Assembly (NCBI GenBank): GCA_022410635.1
Contig: JAJVDF010000966.1
Coordinates: forward strand, 278,254-342,253
Reading direction: 5' to 3'
Source: Tretioscincus oriximinensis
Lineage: Eukaryota > Chordata > Lepidosauria > Squamata > Gymnophthalmidae
Length of the DNA stretch: 64,000 nt
Shown: piece after piece, positions 42,470-52,336 of the stretch
How positions within the stretch are numbered: position 1 is the first letter of the stretch
How the letters are laid out: every line of letters begins with the position of its first letter
Notes under the pieces: model-generated
Told to the model about the DNA's origin: nothing
Database searches by the model: none
Seen by the model: the letters and a program-made list of their open reading frames with translations, nothing else
Made by a program: the position numbers and the translations under genes

Positions 42470-43960
42470 TCACCATTCATGCTTACTTGATGTCATGCCT
42501 GCCCTGGACACTGGTGAGGACTCATCACCTGAGGAAGAAGGGACTCAAGCCCAGCTGGAGACACGAACAGTTCCTCAGCTGGAAACCCAAGGCCCACCAG
42601 AGGCAAACCTGCTCTGCCCTCTGTGAACAATGCTGAAGAAGATGAAGGTTGCGTTCACACGATGAGCTAAAAACCGGAATAAAGCTATATTCCAGAATAT
42701 AGCAATGGCATGTCCCTTCACACCATGAAGCTGTATTCCAGAATATACAATGGTGTGTCTGTGCACACGTATTCTTGAAATCTCATCAAACGCAGCCGGC
42801 TCCGCCGCATTGCTTCGGCTGTGCCCTCCTTCCAGCCAGCCCTCCGCCTGCTTTTGGGGGCTGCTGCCTGGAGATCGGCGCTGTCAAATGGTTCGGCTGA
42901 GGTGAGGAGGTGGGGAGATCAGGACATCTGTCAATGCTGCTTGTCGTTTCACNGAACTGATCTCCAGGCAGCAGCCCCTGAAAGCAGGCGGAGGGCAGTC
43001 TGGGCTTAGGAAAAGGCTTCTTGTGACACGCAGCTGGCTCCACCATGTTGCTTCAGCTGTGCCCTCCTTCCAGCAAGCCCTCCGCCTGCTTTGGGGGCTG
43101 CTGCATGGAGATCGGCTTGGCGAAACGAAGGGGAACACTGACGGATGTCCTGTCAACCTCCCCACCTCCTCCTCCTCGCCTCAGCTGAACCATTTGACAG
43201 CGACAGCATCCTGCTCATCGCTTAACAGAGCCGATCTCCAGGTCGCAGCCCCTGAAAGCAGGCGGCTTAGGAAAAGGCAGGCAGATTTTTCTGCCGAAGC
43301 AAGGAGGCGGAGCTTCCTCCTATCATCTCTCCCCTCCTGTCTCTCGCACTAATAATGTTCACACGGGAGAGGAAGGGGGGTGGCTACAAGATTTCAGAGG
43401 TTCTCCACAATGATGCCTGATTATCCCAGCAATAGTTTATTCTGGGATAAATAGCGTTTATTGCGGAAGGACTGCTGAAACATGCTTAACACATGTGCCC
43501 CGACCTTCCTCATGTCACTACAATTGAGGAATAAAATAGCTGTGTGAACACAGCCGAAGATTGCAAAGCAGCATAGATATAAACAATTGTGTGATGAATG
43601 CTAATTTACTGTTGGCAATTTATTACTTCTCTGACAGCTAACAGCTCCTGTAACTGTTTCCTTGTTCTGTGACCTCAGATTGCCTGATTGTCGTCTGTCA
43701 TGAACCCAACCCTGGACTTACTGACTTTGCTGACTTTGCTTCTGGATTACCCAATTATCATCATGTTCCAAATCTGGATTAGCCAAACCCTGCTTTGGAC
43801 TTCTCTATATACTACTGCTGGCTGACACTCTCTTTGGGGGACTTGTTTCTTGCTGCATTCCTGATCATTGTACTTTTGCTAAGTAGTAGTAGCCAAGGCC
43901 TGTCAGTTGATTTGGTGGATGATTCTCATACTACAACCCCAGATGTTTGATGACTAGAAA
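42470..43960 (+). repeat. unnamed repeat R1, plus copy, split by a DNA element
   Basis: The left part (42480-42640) encodes an acidic run like that at 14890-15270. The right part (43556-43960) matches 38870-39300. Between them sits the inverted-repeat element 42647-43555. Joining them suggests one older element of about 580 bases. Confidence 0.5.
42647..43555. mobile_element. non-autonomous GC-rich DNA transposon with internal duplication
   Basis: 909 bp with terminal inverted repeats GGTTGCGTTCACAC and GTGTGAACACAGCC. The hexamer GAAGAT lies close to both ends. The inside is far more GC- and CpG-rich than the surroundings. It has two tandem units (about 42790-43018 and 43020-43275). Each carries CCTCCGCCTGCTTT...GGGGCTGCTGC...GGAGATCGG and, inverted, GATCTCCAGG...GCAGCCCCTGAAAGCAGGCG. 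No transposase frame was seen. Class uncertain (hAT or PIF-like). Confidence 0.65.
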
Positions 43961-44334
43961 AACCAAACATCTCTGAACACAGTTTGTGAACGTATATTGC
44001 AATTTCAAAGGAAATTGTGCAAACTGAAGCAATGTAATGTGGGCATTGAGTCTCTTTTGCACAAATCGCTTCTTAAAGAACATTATGGAGGCTAAAGAAT
44101 TTCAGGGCAAGAAGAGGACAGAAATGCGACTTCCATTTATGCATTCTTCATTGATGGCCACTGTTCCAAGCTGTCATTGGACATAAATGTGACCTCATTT
44201 CCTAGCAAGGTTTCTGCTCAATTCAGACGGATTGCTAAATTCAGACATTCTTCATCAGCTACAATTTCTAGTAATTCATATAGATAATCAATATGGAAGA
44301 GGATAAGATGGTAATTATACATTCCTTTTCTGAA
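43961..44334. other. unassigned sequence
   Basis: No recognisable feature. Confidence 0.3.
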
Positions 44335-44530
44335 TACAGAGAGACTCAAAAAGGCTTACATAATCTTCTTTTCTTCACAACAGATACCTTGTGAAGTAGG
44401 AGGGGCTGGAAAATCATTGAAGAACTGTGATTAGCCCAAGGTTACCCACCTGGCTTCACGTAGGAGTGTGAATTGAATGGAGAGACTACCAAATAAAGAG
44501 TCTGACAATCTAATCAAAAGAACACACTCG
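44335..44530 (-). mobile_element. Sauria SINE
   Basis: Reverse-order blocks: CTTCACAACAGATACCTTGT, GGGGCTGGAAAATC, ACTGTGATTAGCCCAAGGTT, ACCCACCTGGCTTCACGTAG, GAGTGTGAATTGAA and AATAAAGAGTCTGACAATCT. Confidence 0.75.
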
Positions 44531-45159
44531 CTCTTATTGGTCTGAAAGTGCGATCCTATCACCAGGTGAATGGAAAATAGAAGTTGCCTCATTCTTCAGC
44601 CTATTTGTATCCAAGTCAAGACAACTTAAAAGACTAAAAGGATACTTATGAACTTATGTTCTTATGATACTACCCACTGACTGGTCACTTATGCAGTTTC
44701 CTATGTATTCCTTATGAAATGTCTTCGGAGCTATGGAATTGCAAATACAATAAAGGCTGTGCAGTAAGCGGGAATAAGAGAAAATCAGAAGGGAAATGCC
44801 TGTCATCATAGGTCCAAATAACTAACTCAGAAGGCACATCTTTAAATGTGTATGTGATCACACTCGGAGTTTGCCTGGTCCACATTTATCAATATTTTTC
44901 CCCACTCAATATTACCTATTTTACACAGCTATGCCTGAGTATACATTATCCCCACCTCTTTAAAACCAAGCATCACAATGATGATTAACATGTCTCTGAA
45001 GATCAGACAAAATAAACATTGTGGTAACAGCAATTCAACTGTAATTACAATGTTTATATTGATTAGTTTCCCTTTATCTCGTGTCTCTTCCCTTCTGGTA
45101 TTGCAGACCAAGGTTTTTGATGTAAGCATATAACTAAGAAACTGCTTCAAAATGAGTAG
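44531..45159. other. unassigned sequence
   Basis: No recognisable feature. Confidence 0.3.
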
Positions 45160-45440
45160 CAGAAGGGAAAGAAATTGTAAGTACCATTTATAAGATATTT
45201 AAGTCGGGAAAATCTTCTTATCCGTGTCTGCATTAAAACTTGCACTTAGGATGTTAATTCAGAAGAGAGACCGAGATCCTTTTAACTTTTGCTCTTTTTG
45301 CTGAAGTATTGCATGACAACATGCTTGTCACATAAGGTCGCCTTTTGAGCGATGTGACACTTCTCATGCAGGAAGGAATGAGGAGGCTAAGCAGGAGAAG
45401 TGAATCAAACATTACTCTACAATTCCTGAGGACGTATTGA
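45160..45440. other. candidate conserved noncoding element
   Basis: Unique sequence with retained CpGs (AAGTCGGGAAAATC, TATCCGTGTCTGC, AAGGTCGCCTTTTGAGCGAT), close to the candidate exon at 45719. Composition-based inference only. Confidence 0.25.
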
Positions 45441-45718
45441 AACATATGTGTGTCCATGTATATAACTGCACATCAAAGGAGTTAGNTTTTTTTTTTTAAG
45501 ATTCACACAGCCAGCTTGAATGAAGGACATACACAGATAACAAAGGACATAGGTCACCTCTGCACAAGGTTTTCTTACTGCGTTGGTGAAAACATAAAAA
45601 AAAAAACCTTGCCCTTCAGGCTGAGTTTCAGTAGTGACATTGGAAAAAAGCTTCTTTCCCCTGGAATTTGCCCAAGCGAAATTGCCACACTTGCTATTGT
45701 GAAGGCAGGAAGACTTAC

Positions 45719-45902
45719 CATGTCATTAATGGGATTTTCCAAGATATTGTGAGAAGATGCCAGTGCAGGACAATGCAGAATCGCTGGCTGAGCATCCTGG
45801 TCAGTTGTTTCACCGATTCCGTGCGGATTTACAGGTATGTGTGATGGCTGCAATCTGCAATCCTTTTCCACATTGCAAATTTTAACTTGTGTAGTCACAC
45901 AC
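45719..45902 (-). CDS. candidate coding exon, gene not recognised
   Basis: Seen: on the minus strand a 184 bp block is open for 61 codons plus one leading base. The acceptor side is ...TGCTCTACAG before G, with a pyrimidine-rich upstream stretch (CTTCCTCATTTTTCAATTTG). The donor is ATG followed by GTAAGT, a consensus match. The peptide begins CVTTQVKICN, has an NPHGIGETTDQDAQ stretch and ends SSHNILENPINDM. It contains three Cys and no low complexity. The exon would begin in phase 2 and end in phase 0. Neighbours: it lies in non-repeat sequence, on the same strand as the candidate exon at 5365-5490. The phases do not join directly, so at least one further exon would be needed between them. 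I do not recognise the protein. A chance open block with fortuitous splice sites remains possible. Confidence 0.42.
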
Positions 45903-46279
45903 CTGTAGAGCATTTTGAAGTCTTCTTCAAAACAAATTGAAAAATGAGGAAGTGAGATTTTTCTTCTGTTTTATCTCTGGACTTGATGCTACTTTTGCAG
46001 ACATTCTCGGTCGGGATCAACATCAGACTTGAGACTGGTTTGCCAGTAATGCCAATGTCCTTGTAAACATTTTTTCTTCCCCTCTGCACCAATCACTGAT
46101 GGTATAAGTGTATTCAACATTGGCATATTTTTCTTACTCAGTTCAATACAGTAACAAAGCAACAAAAAAAACCACTTCTTGACTTGTCCGCTGCCCTCCC
46201 CAATCACCCCGCCCCTCCCTCCAATCATGTGGTTTCTGTTGATTCCTATATAGCCATTTTTTCATAACAGGGAATATTT
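45903..46279. other. unassigned sequence
   Basis: No recognisable feature. If the exon at 45719 is real, this is upstream intron. Confidence 0.3.
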
Positions 46280-47260
46280 ATTTGCACAATTTTTTCCACG
46301 ATGAACTGTCTCTCTGTGCATCTATATATCTTATCATTTGTTGCCAATTTGATTTAACTATCAAATTTACTTTTTGTCTAATATAATACTTTTTTCTCTT
46401 ACTAATTTTAATTGCATCAATTCAATTATGTAATTAGCCCAATTATAAACAGCCCAATTATTAGAATCTTTCCATCCCCACACTCTAGTAAGATGAGCAG
46501 CTAAGGTCAAACATTTTACCAGATATTTATCATTTTCCTCCTGAAGTTCTGTGAAGGATTCTCCAAAGAATCATTTCTTTTTATTCCAGTATATAATATT
46601 TTTCCATAACTGTACGAAGGATCACTTTAATTATGAGCCAGAATTGTTTGACTTTTTGGCATTCCAAGCATAAATAAAAGTAAAAACCTCTTCCCACATT
46701 GCAGTGCCAACGTATAAGATTCGGATTATTTATTCTATGGAATATCTTATTGGGTGTTAGATACCATCTGGCAATAAATTTAATTTTTAATTCTATTTTT
46801 TTATTATTTTTAAATTTTGCAACTGTTCAATAAAATTTTGAAATACACTAAGATGAGTTAACATATTTTGATCCCAGCTAGGAAATAAAGATTATTTGAA
46901 TTTGAAATTACATGAAAAAAGCATTCTATTTATTTCCCCTAAGCTTCCTTTCTTACCTGAAATCTTCCAGTCATTATAGTCTAAAGATTTTAATACTTCT
47001 TATATCTGGGGATAGTAGAAAGTATGTTATTACACCCACCATTAACCAATTATTCTTGCCTACTAATATTAACAGTTGTTGAAGAGATGTTACTGAACTA
47101 ATGTCCACTACCAAAGATTAAAGAAGACACATTCGAAATCCAAGAAAGCAATTAATTTCTTGTAAGCAAAATATTGTGTGTTGTTGTTTTTTCAAAATCC
47201 TTGCATTAACTTTAGGAAAAATTATACCCCATTAAATAAAGTGTAATCAGAAAGGCCTCA
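46280..47260 (-). pseudogene. L1 LINE ORF2 C-terminal relic
   Basis: The minus strand reads RWYLTPNKIFHRINNPNLIR, then WHCNVG and LCLECQKVKQFW. This is the usual L1 ORF2 order: W(Y)LTP, then a cysteine-rich knuckle, then a terminal FW. It is AT-rich, with stops and shifts. The 5' boundary is uncertain; neither endonuclease nor reverse transcriptase palm is present. Confidence 0.65.
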
Positions 47261-47329
47261 GCCAAACCTAGATCTCTTTCTACCACTAGTTATTGCGTAA
47301 TTGGTGTAAACATTTCATCTGGGGAGGAA

Positions 47330-47560
47330 ATTATTATGTTCATTAGTAGTATTACTACAATATTTATGAATCACCTTTCTGCCTGTAAGTGCTCCCAAGG
47401 CAATATGCAACACAACAATATAGAACATAAAAGCAACAGTAGAGATAAAAACACCAAAGGAAACAGAATTAAAACAATTATTAACCCCTTTGGGGGATTC
47501 TAGGACACCAGCCAATTAAAAGTGCTTAAAAATAATTAAATGCATACTAAAACTACGTCC
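47330..47560 (-). mobile_element. possible LINE (L2/CR1-like) 3' fragment
   Basis: TCACCTTTCTGCCTGTAAGT and AATATGCAACACAACAATA, then AACATAAAAGCAACAG, resemble a diverged complement of an L2-type 3' region. Weak. Confidence 0.3.
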
Positions 47561-47739
47561 TGCTAGGACATTGCCTTATTTACTTTGGTATATAAGCCAG
47601 CCAAACCTTACGTCATGTCTGCATTTGAATCATTTTTCAAATTCAACAATTTGATTCTCTCCTTGTTAAGACCACAAATTAAATTACTCCTACAAGAGAG
47701 AAAAACAGCAATAAGTGTCATGGCATGAAACTGAAAGAT

Positions 47740-47895
47740 ATCAGAACAAGGGCCTTTCAACACTAAACCTTGTTTCTGGATATAACTCAGAATAATGACC
47801 TGCTATCTGCCTGCCATTTGGGGACTGGCAAATCTATGCCAGCATGCAGTGGCAGGCCCCTATTCCAAGTTATATTACAGAATAAGACAGAGTGC
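47740..47895. repeat. foldback element, family F2
   Basis: The left arm AACACTAAACCTTGTTTCTG, then GATATAACTCAGAATA, and the right arm CCAAGTTATATTACAGAATA, then AGACAGAGTGC, are inverted. The centre has a nested pair CTGCCATTTGGGG and TGCCAGCATGCAGTGGCAGG. Confidence 0.6.
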
Positions 47896-48499
47896 AGAAA
47901 GCACCCAAGGCTAACAACCTGCCAAAGCTTCTTTTTTAAAAAGTCAGTAGCGAGGTCACGTTCCTTGTCCATCTAATTTACTTGCAAGGAGAGATGTTCA
48001 AGAGCCCTTTCAAAAATGGTAATTATATCTTTAACATGCACCAGGAAATTTAAGGAGATGCCATGGCAATTTCCCCACTAATAAACCCTTGTGAACTTAT
48101 GCAATATTTTGCTGCTTCACATAAGAGAGCTGCTTTCTTCCCTGCATGCCTTGTTTCTTCCTTTCTACCAATGCACCTGGAAAATGTCAAAGCCAACAAC
48201 CTATTGTTAAGCAAGAGAGGCCATTAAGAAAATTCACTTGTATATAGTGCAGATTATAGCCACACAGAAAATACCATGCCAACAATATAATCCAGGGGCC
48301 TTGACTCAGCTTGCTTGGAGAAAATCCAAAGCACTTGGTTGATTTAAAGCCTAGATAAATGGGTGTGTGCAATAAAGGCTGAAATAAGCGAACAGAGATT
48401 GATGGAGGAGAAGTGCAGAAACACACTGAATTCATTCAGTTATTCAAGGGACTGAGATAATCACCAGTTCTGTCTATTGCCAGGATGCATCTATTATTT
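47896..48499. other. unassigned sequence
   Basis: No recognisable feature. Confidence 0.3.
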
Positions 48500-48720
48500 T
48501 TAATTAAATAGCATAAGTGGAATAAGGAGCTATGTTTGTTCTTTTTCCTGTATTCGATTTAGGCACGCGTCTCCCTTGTTTTCTGTTCCTATACAAAAGT
48601 CACCGAGAGCAGATGAAAGAGCCACACCTGGCTGTTATGTGATTCATCTCCACAGCTTCCCATATGATTCATTGGGTGGAGGATGTCAAAGCACCNATCA
48701 GTAAAAATCTAATCGTGCAG
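48500..48720. other. candidate conserved noncoding element
   Basis: Unique block with TTCGATTTAGGCACGCGTCT, an AP-1/CRE-like GTCACC, CACACCTGG (E-box like) and ATGATTCATTGGG. No coding frame. Composition-based only. Confidence 0.25.
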
Positions 48721-48799
48721 GTGAATATGGCCTTAAGCTTTCTACACTTGATTCACAAGAAATGCTAGAGCCTGCAACCAAGGGTAAGGCACTCTGCTT

Positions 48800-48975
48800 T
48801 ATATGTTGGCCCTGTTCTGTGCCTTATTCTGGGTTACATCTCAGAATAGAAGCCTGCCATCAACATGCTGGTGTAGATTATGGCATGCCCTGAATGTATC
48901 CAAGGTTCACTGGATACTGGGCATTATTCTGTTTCAGGAGGGATGCTGTCCATATACCAGTGTTATCTTGGAAAG
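48800..48975. repeat. family F2 foldback, partial
   Basis: CTGTGCCTTATTCTGGGTTA, CATCTCAGAATAGAAGCCTG, and GTGTAGATTATGGCATGCCC. The right arm is reduced to GGCATTATTCTGTTTCAGG. Confidence 0.5.
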
Positions 48976-49029
48976 GCGTAGAGACAGCAGCATTAGTGGA
49001 GACAGGCTTCCGGGGCTCTCACTCAGTTT

Positions 49030-49206
49030 CCTACCTTAAATTGAAATAGTTCAGCGATGTGCGGTAAGTCTTCAATGCTGATTACGGCATGCGCGCACCA
49101 CAGGCTGTTCTGGATGATCACTGATTACTGCCTGTTGGCACGTACATGGTGTAATCAGCATTGAAGACTCACTGTATGTCGCTGAGGCCTTTAAACACAA
49201 GATAAA
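49030..49206. repeat. foldback element, family F1
   Basis: The left arm TCCTACCTTAAATTGAAATA, GTTCAGCGATGTGCGGTAAG, TCTTCAATGCTGATTAC is inverted against GTAATCAGCATTGAAGACTC, ACTGTATGTCGCTGAGGCCT, TTAAACACAAGATA. The left loop side retains CpGs (GGCATGCGCGCACC). Confidence 0.65.
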
Positions 49207-49817
49207 ATCCAGGGCAGGTGAGTGGGCCCAGCAGTGCCAGGGAGGTGTGTATCTTGTAGCAGTCTAATCCTTGGGGCCCAGCTCACCCTATGATAACTAT
49301 ACCCCTGGACAGCAGGTCCCTTAGCATCCTGGAACAGAAGAAGGGCTCTGTCTCCACTGGGCCTTCTTCTGAGCTATATTTCTGGATAGACAGAGCTTTG
49401 GCTATATATTCATTTTATTTGCTTATGTTTACATCCAATACAAAAGAGTCTTAAATTGGGTTCAGTAAAATAGTTATAAAAACAGTTAAAATAGAATGAC
49501 TGAAAATGATGAAAATACTTGCAGCCGAAGGCCAAGGCAGATAGATGTACCTTGAATTGAGCTCAAATTAATAAGCTTGAATTGGAGAGTTGCCACTGCC
49601 ATCCAAAACCTACCAGTGATTGGTCTGTTTATGACAACAGGTTTATCACCAGCCCTCCTGTCAACAGACTCTTTAGAATCTACTCTGTGGAAAAGGCTAG
49701 GTCCATGGTACTCCTGCCTCATGTATTTGGCTAGTACTATATTGAGGTGACCCTAGTTGTTTTGGAGCCCCTTAAAGATCTGAGACATAAAAGGTCTCTT
49801 CAACACACACCTGAAAC
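49207..49817. other. mostly unassigned; F2 arm fragment
   Basis: 49340-49400 (CTGTCTCCACTGGGCCTTCT, then TCTGAGCTATATTTCTGG) is a single arm of family F2. The rest is unassigned. Confidence 0.35.
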
Positions 49818-49895
49818 TATACTGCTCCAAACAAGGGAACATGTTCACATAACCGTGTAACATTAAGTGTTCCCTTAATTGTTTTGAGCAGTATA
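49818..49895. mobile_element. 78 bp Tc1-type miniature (TIR hairpin)
   Basis: TATACTGCTCCAAACAAGGG, then AACATG, and the right end AGTGTTCCCTTAATTGTTTT, then GAGCAGTATA, are the terminal inverted repeats of the same Tc1 family as 17763-18974. They are joined by about 20 bases, with TA at both ends. Confidence 0.75.
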
Positions 49896-49982
49896 TTTCA
49901 GTAAGTGAATCAGCAGAGTGGATTTAGCCACAGAGCAGATTGGTCACTTGACAAGAGGAATGGAGGTCCTATAGGCAGCCTC

Positions 49983-49984
49983 CT

Positions 49985-50025
<41 letters not shown>

Positions 50026-50240
50026 ACTTATACCCCGCCCTATACTGAACAGTGCTGCACTGAATAAGCTAGTGGGTAAGAGATGAGTGAAAGAAGCCCC
50101 ATTCATCTCATCTGCCCAGGTTTTAGAGATGCATGTCAAATCAAGTCCTCCACTTAGGCTCAGATTGTGGAAGATCCATGCTTTGTTCTGGACAAATCTG
50201 ACATTTAAAAGCAGCTGTGAGAGCAGTGTGCTGGTTGAAA
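49983..50240 (-). pseudogene. L2 LINE with endonuclease start fused to 3' tail
   Basis: On the minus strand 50235-50060 reads LLLNVRFVQNKAWIF, then GGLDLTCISKTWADE. This is the beginning of an AP-endonuclease domain of L2-clade ORF2; the usual TETW motif is SKTW here, so the catalytic Glu is lost. It is joined within a few bases to the last ~45 bases of an L2 tail and a long (TTTA)n run (49983-50030). The entire reverse transcriptase is missing. Confidence 0.65.
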
Positions 50241-51605
50241 GGGGTCCTTAGACTCCGCTGGTACAGACTAGCAGCAAGGGATGTTTGAATGTTTCTTTCT
50301 TTCTTTCTCCTTTGGAACATCTTCTGCCTCACAGCATCATTCTTCCCTCTGCCCAGTGTTTGCTCCAGTAAAAAAAAATTCCTCTTCCCCTCTCATGACT
50401 CATGATTTCCACCCCCCAATACAAACACTGCTAATAACTAAAAAATATTAACAAATGAAATAAATTTTAAAGCTAAAAAAATTCCCTCAGTTCCAAACTC
50501 TACCCACACACAAAGAGGTCTCCAACTCCTGGTCCAAGTCCTGTAAATTCTAGCAAGTCTTCCACTCTTCCAAAGCGCCTGGAAGCTGTTGCAATTACAG
50601 TGCAGATGAAATGTTGGACTCAAGGTTCCAGCAATAACAGCAACAGGCTGAAGCTCTGTCAACCTCTTACTCTGGCGACAGGGATAGATGGTTCCTCTTC
50701 AGTAATGGGGGATTTCAGCAGAGCAAAGTTTTCAAGAAGTGCCAAGTCTATCTTTAGACAGAAAGTGAAACTAGTGGCTGCAGGGATAAGGAGCACAAAA
50801 TTGCGCAGAGACTGGATGCTCAAAATGAAAGACAATCCCACAAGCATAATTACCATCAAAGTTTGTAGCAATGGTATAGCATTGCAACCACAGTGTAGAA
50901 TTTCAGCATTGTGCAGGTTAAAATTAGTATCGAATATCATGGGTAGACTTCAAAAATGAGCCTTAAAGCTACATGGATGAGAACAAAAGGAAACTGTGAA
51001 AGGGAGAAATTAAGTAATTCATCCCGTGTGGTTTGAGCCAGATGTAGAATCAGCCAAGAGAAGCACTGACTGGCATTCACTTGAGACTTGTTCTTGAAGA
51101 TGATTTATTTAACCTTTTTCAGAAAACCCTGAAATAGGACAGTGAAACGAAGCAGAAAAACTGGGAATACCAGAGAATTTATAGTGGCTTAAAATATGAA
51201 TTTCTGCCATATTAATCAACTAGAAGAATGGCGAGAGCCATAACACCAGGTTTCCTATTGCTAGAAATGAAATTGAAAGTGTTGCTGTTCACACACAGAT
51301 CCACCATTTCCAACGACAGAAATTTCAAAATCAGGGATCTTTTATTCCCCAGTTTTGACATTTCTGACCTGGAATGTATTTGGAGATGTAGGAAATGGCC
51401 ACAAATATTGGTTATTTTCTGGATGCCTATAATAAAGGCCATGGTCTGCAGACCTCCTCAAAAGTGCTTAAGTTAAGCTTATATTAACTTGCAGCGGCAA
51501 CACAGTGGCAGATTGGAAGAGAGTCTCCTGACTTTCTCACATTCTACTACTATGGGAGTTACTGAAGATTCTGCCCATGACATAACAGTGACATCTGGGC
51601 AACAA
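50241..51605. other. unassigned sequence
   Basis: About 1.4 kb. The adjoining part may be 5' L2 sequence. The overlapping 119-codon plus frame and 93-codon minus frame at 50600-50960 have no recognisable motif. Confidence 0.3.
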
Positions 51606-51862
51606 TTGTTTGGTGTAGTGGTTGAGTGTTGGACTTATACCTGGTAGTCTCCCGGTTCGATTCCCCACTCCTCTTACGAAAGCCAGCTGGGTGACCTTAG
51701 ACCAGTCACAGTTCTTTGAACTCTCTCAGCCCCACCTACTCCACAGGACTGTGGAAAAAAGCAACAAAAGCTATGGGCGCCGCCCTATGGTTGGCCGCCC
51801 TGAGACCTTTGGGTATAAGGCGGGATACAAATACAAATAAATAATAAATAAATAAATATGTT
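51606..51862 (+). mobile_element. chimeric SINE: Sauria head with L2 tail
   Basis: The head TTGGTGTAGTGGTTGAGTGT, then GGACTTATACCTGGTAG and a perfect B box GGTTCGATTCC, then the Sauria body (GGGTGACCTTAGACCAGTCA, CTCTCTCAGCCCCACCTAC). At GCAACAAAAGCTATGGGCGC it switches to the L2 3' end (GGCCGCCCTGAGACCTTTGG, GTATAAGGCGGGATACAAAT) and an AAAT tail. Same junction as 2618-2757. Confidence 0.8.
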
Positions 51863-51875
51863 TGCAGCTTAGCCT

Positions 51876-52175
51876 ATATCAAATTGGGTGCTGGAAATAA
51901 CAGAAATATAAAAGTGTGTGGAGATGATTAGTCAGGTCAAGTTAAGGAATATACTTGGCCTGACTAATCACCCCCTCAGACTTTAATATTTCTGTTATTT
52001 CCAGTTTGATATTGATTGTATAACCTGTCACTAGGTAGTTGTTCCCTAGCATCTGAACAAATAGACTTGTCTGTGAAAGTTCACGCTGCTGATCGGGTTT
52101 TGTTGTTATTTGCTAAGGTGCTATGAGACCCTCTTGCTAGATATTCTGGACCCAGACTAACACATCTATTTCTTT
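51876..52175. mobile_element. second PLE-type terminal repeat with inverted upstream arm
   Basis: The plus part CATCTGAACAAATAGACTTG, TCTGTGAAAGTTCACGC ... TGCTAAGGTGCTATGAGACC, CCAGACTAACACATC is a diverged relative of the PLE terminal repeat. Upstream, ATCAAA...CTGGAAATAACAGAAATATA and TGATTAGTCAGG (51876-51942) are inverted against CCTGACTAATCACC...AATATTTCTGTTATTTCCAG (51953-52012). Confidence 0.6.
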
Positions 52176-52336
52176 TAAATATACCTCTATTCCTCTGGAA
52201 ACTCAAGTAGTTCAGATTTGTTTATGAAGAAACTAAGGCTGGATCCACACAACTGGCTTTGAAGCAAATTCTCTACAAAATTCGCTATGACTCTTCCATC
52301 CACATGCAGCAAGAAAACATCTTTTCTTGTTGTATT

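Noticed and set aside
42780..43330. CpG island with promoter of a host gene
   Set aside because: The GC-rich block is fully contained between the inverted termini of a DNA element and has no associated exon.
45516..45752. Plus-strand 78-codon frame overlapping the candidate minus exon
   Set aside because: No flanking plus-strand splice sites of comparable quality and no motif.
50600..50960. 119-codon plus frame and hydrophobic 93-codon minus frame
   Set aside because: Considered as a receptor fragment, but no family motif is visible and both strands are open, typical of chance.
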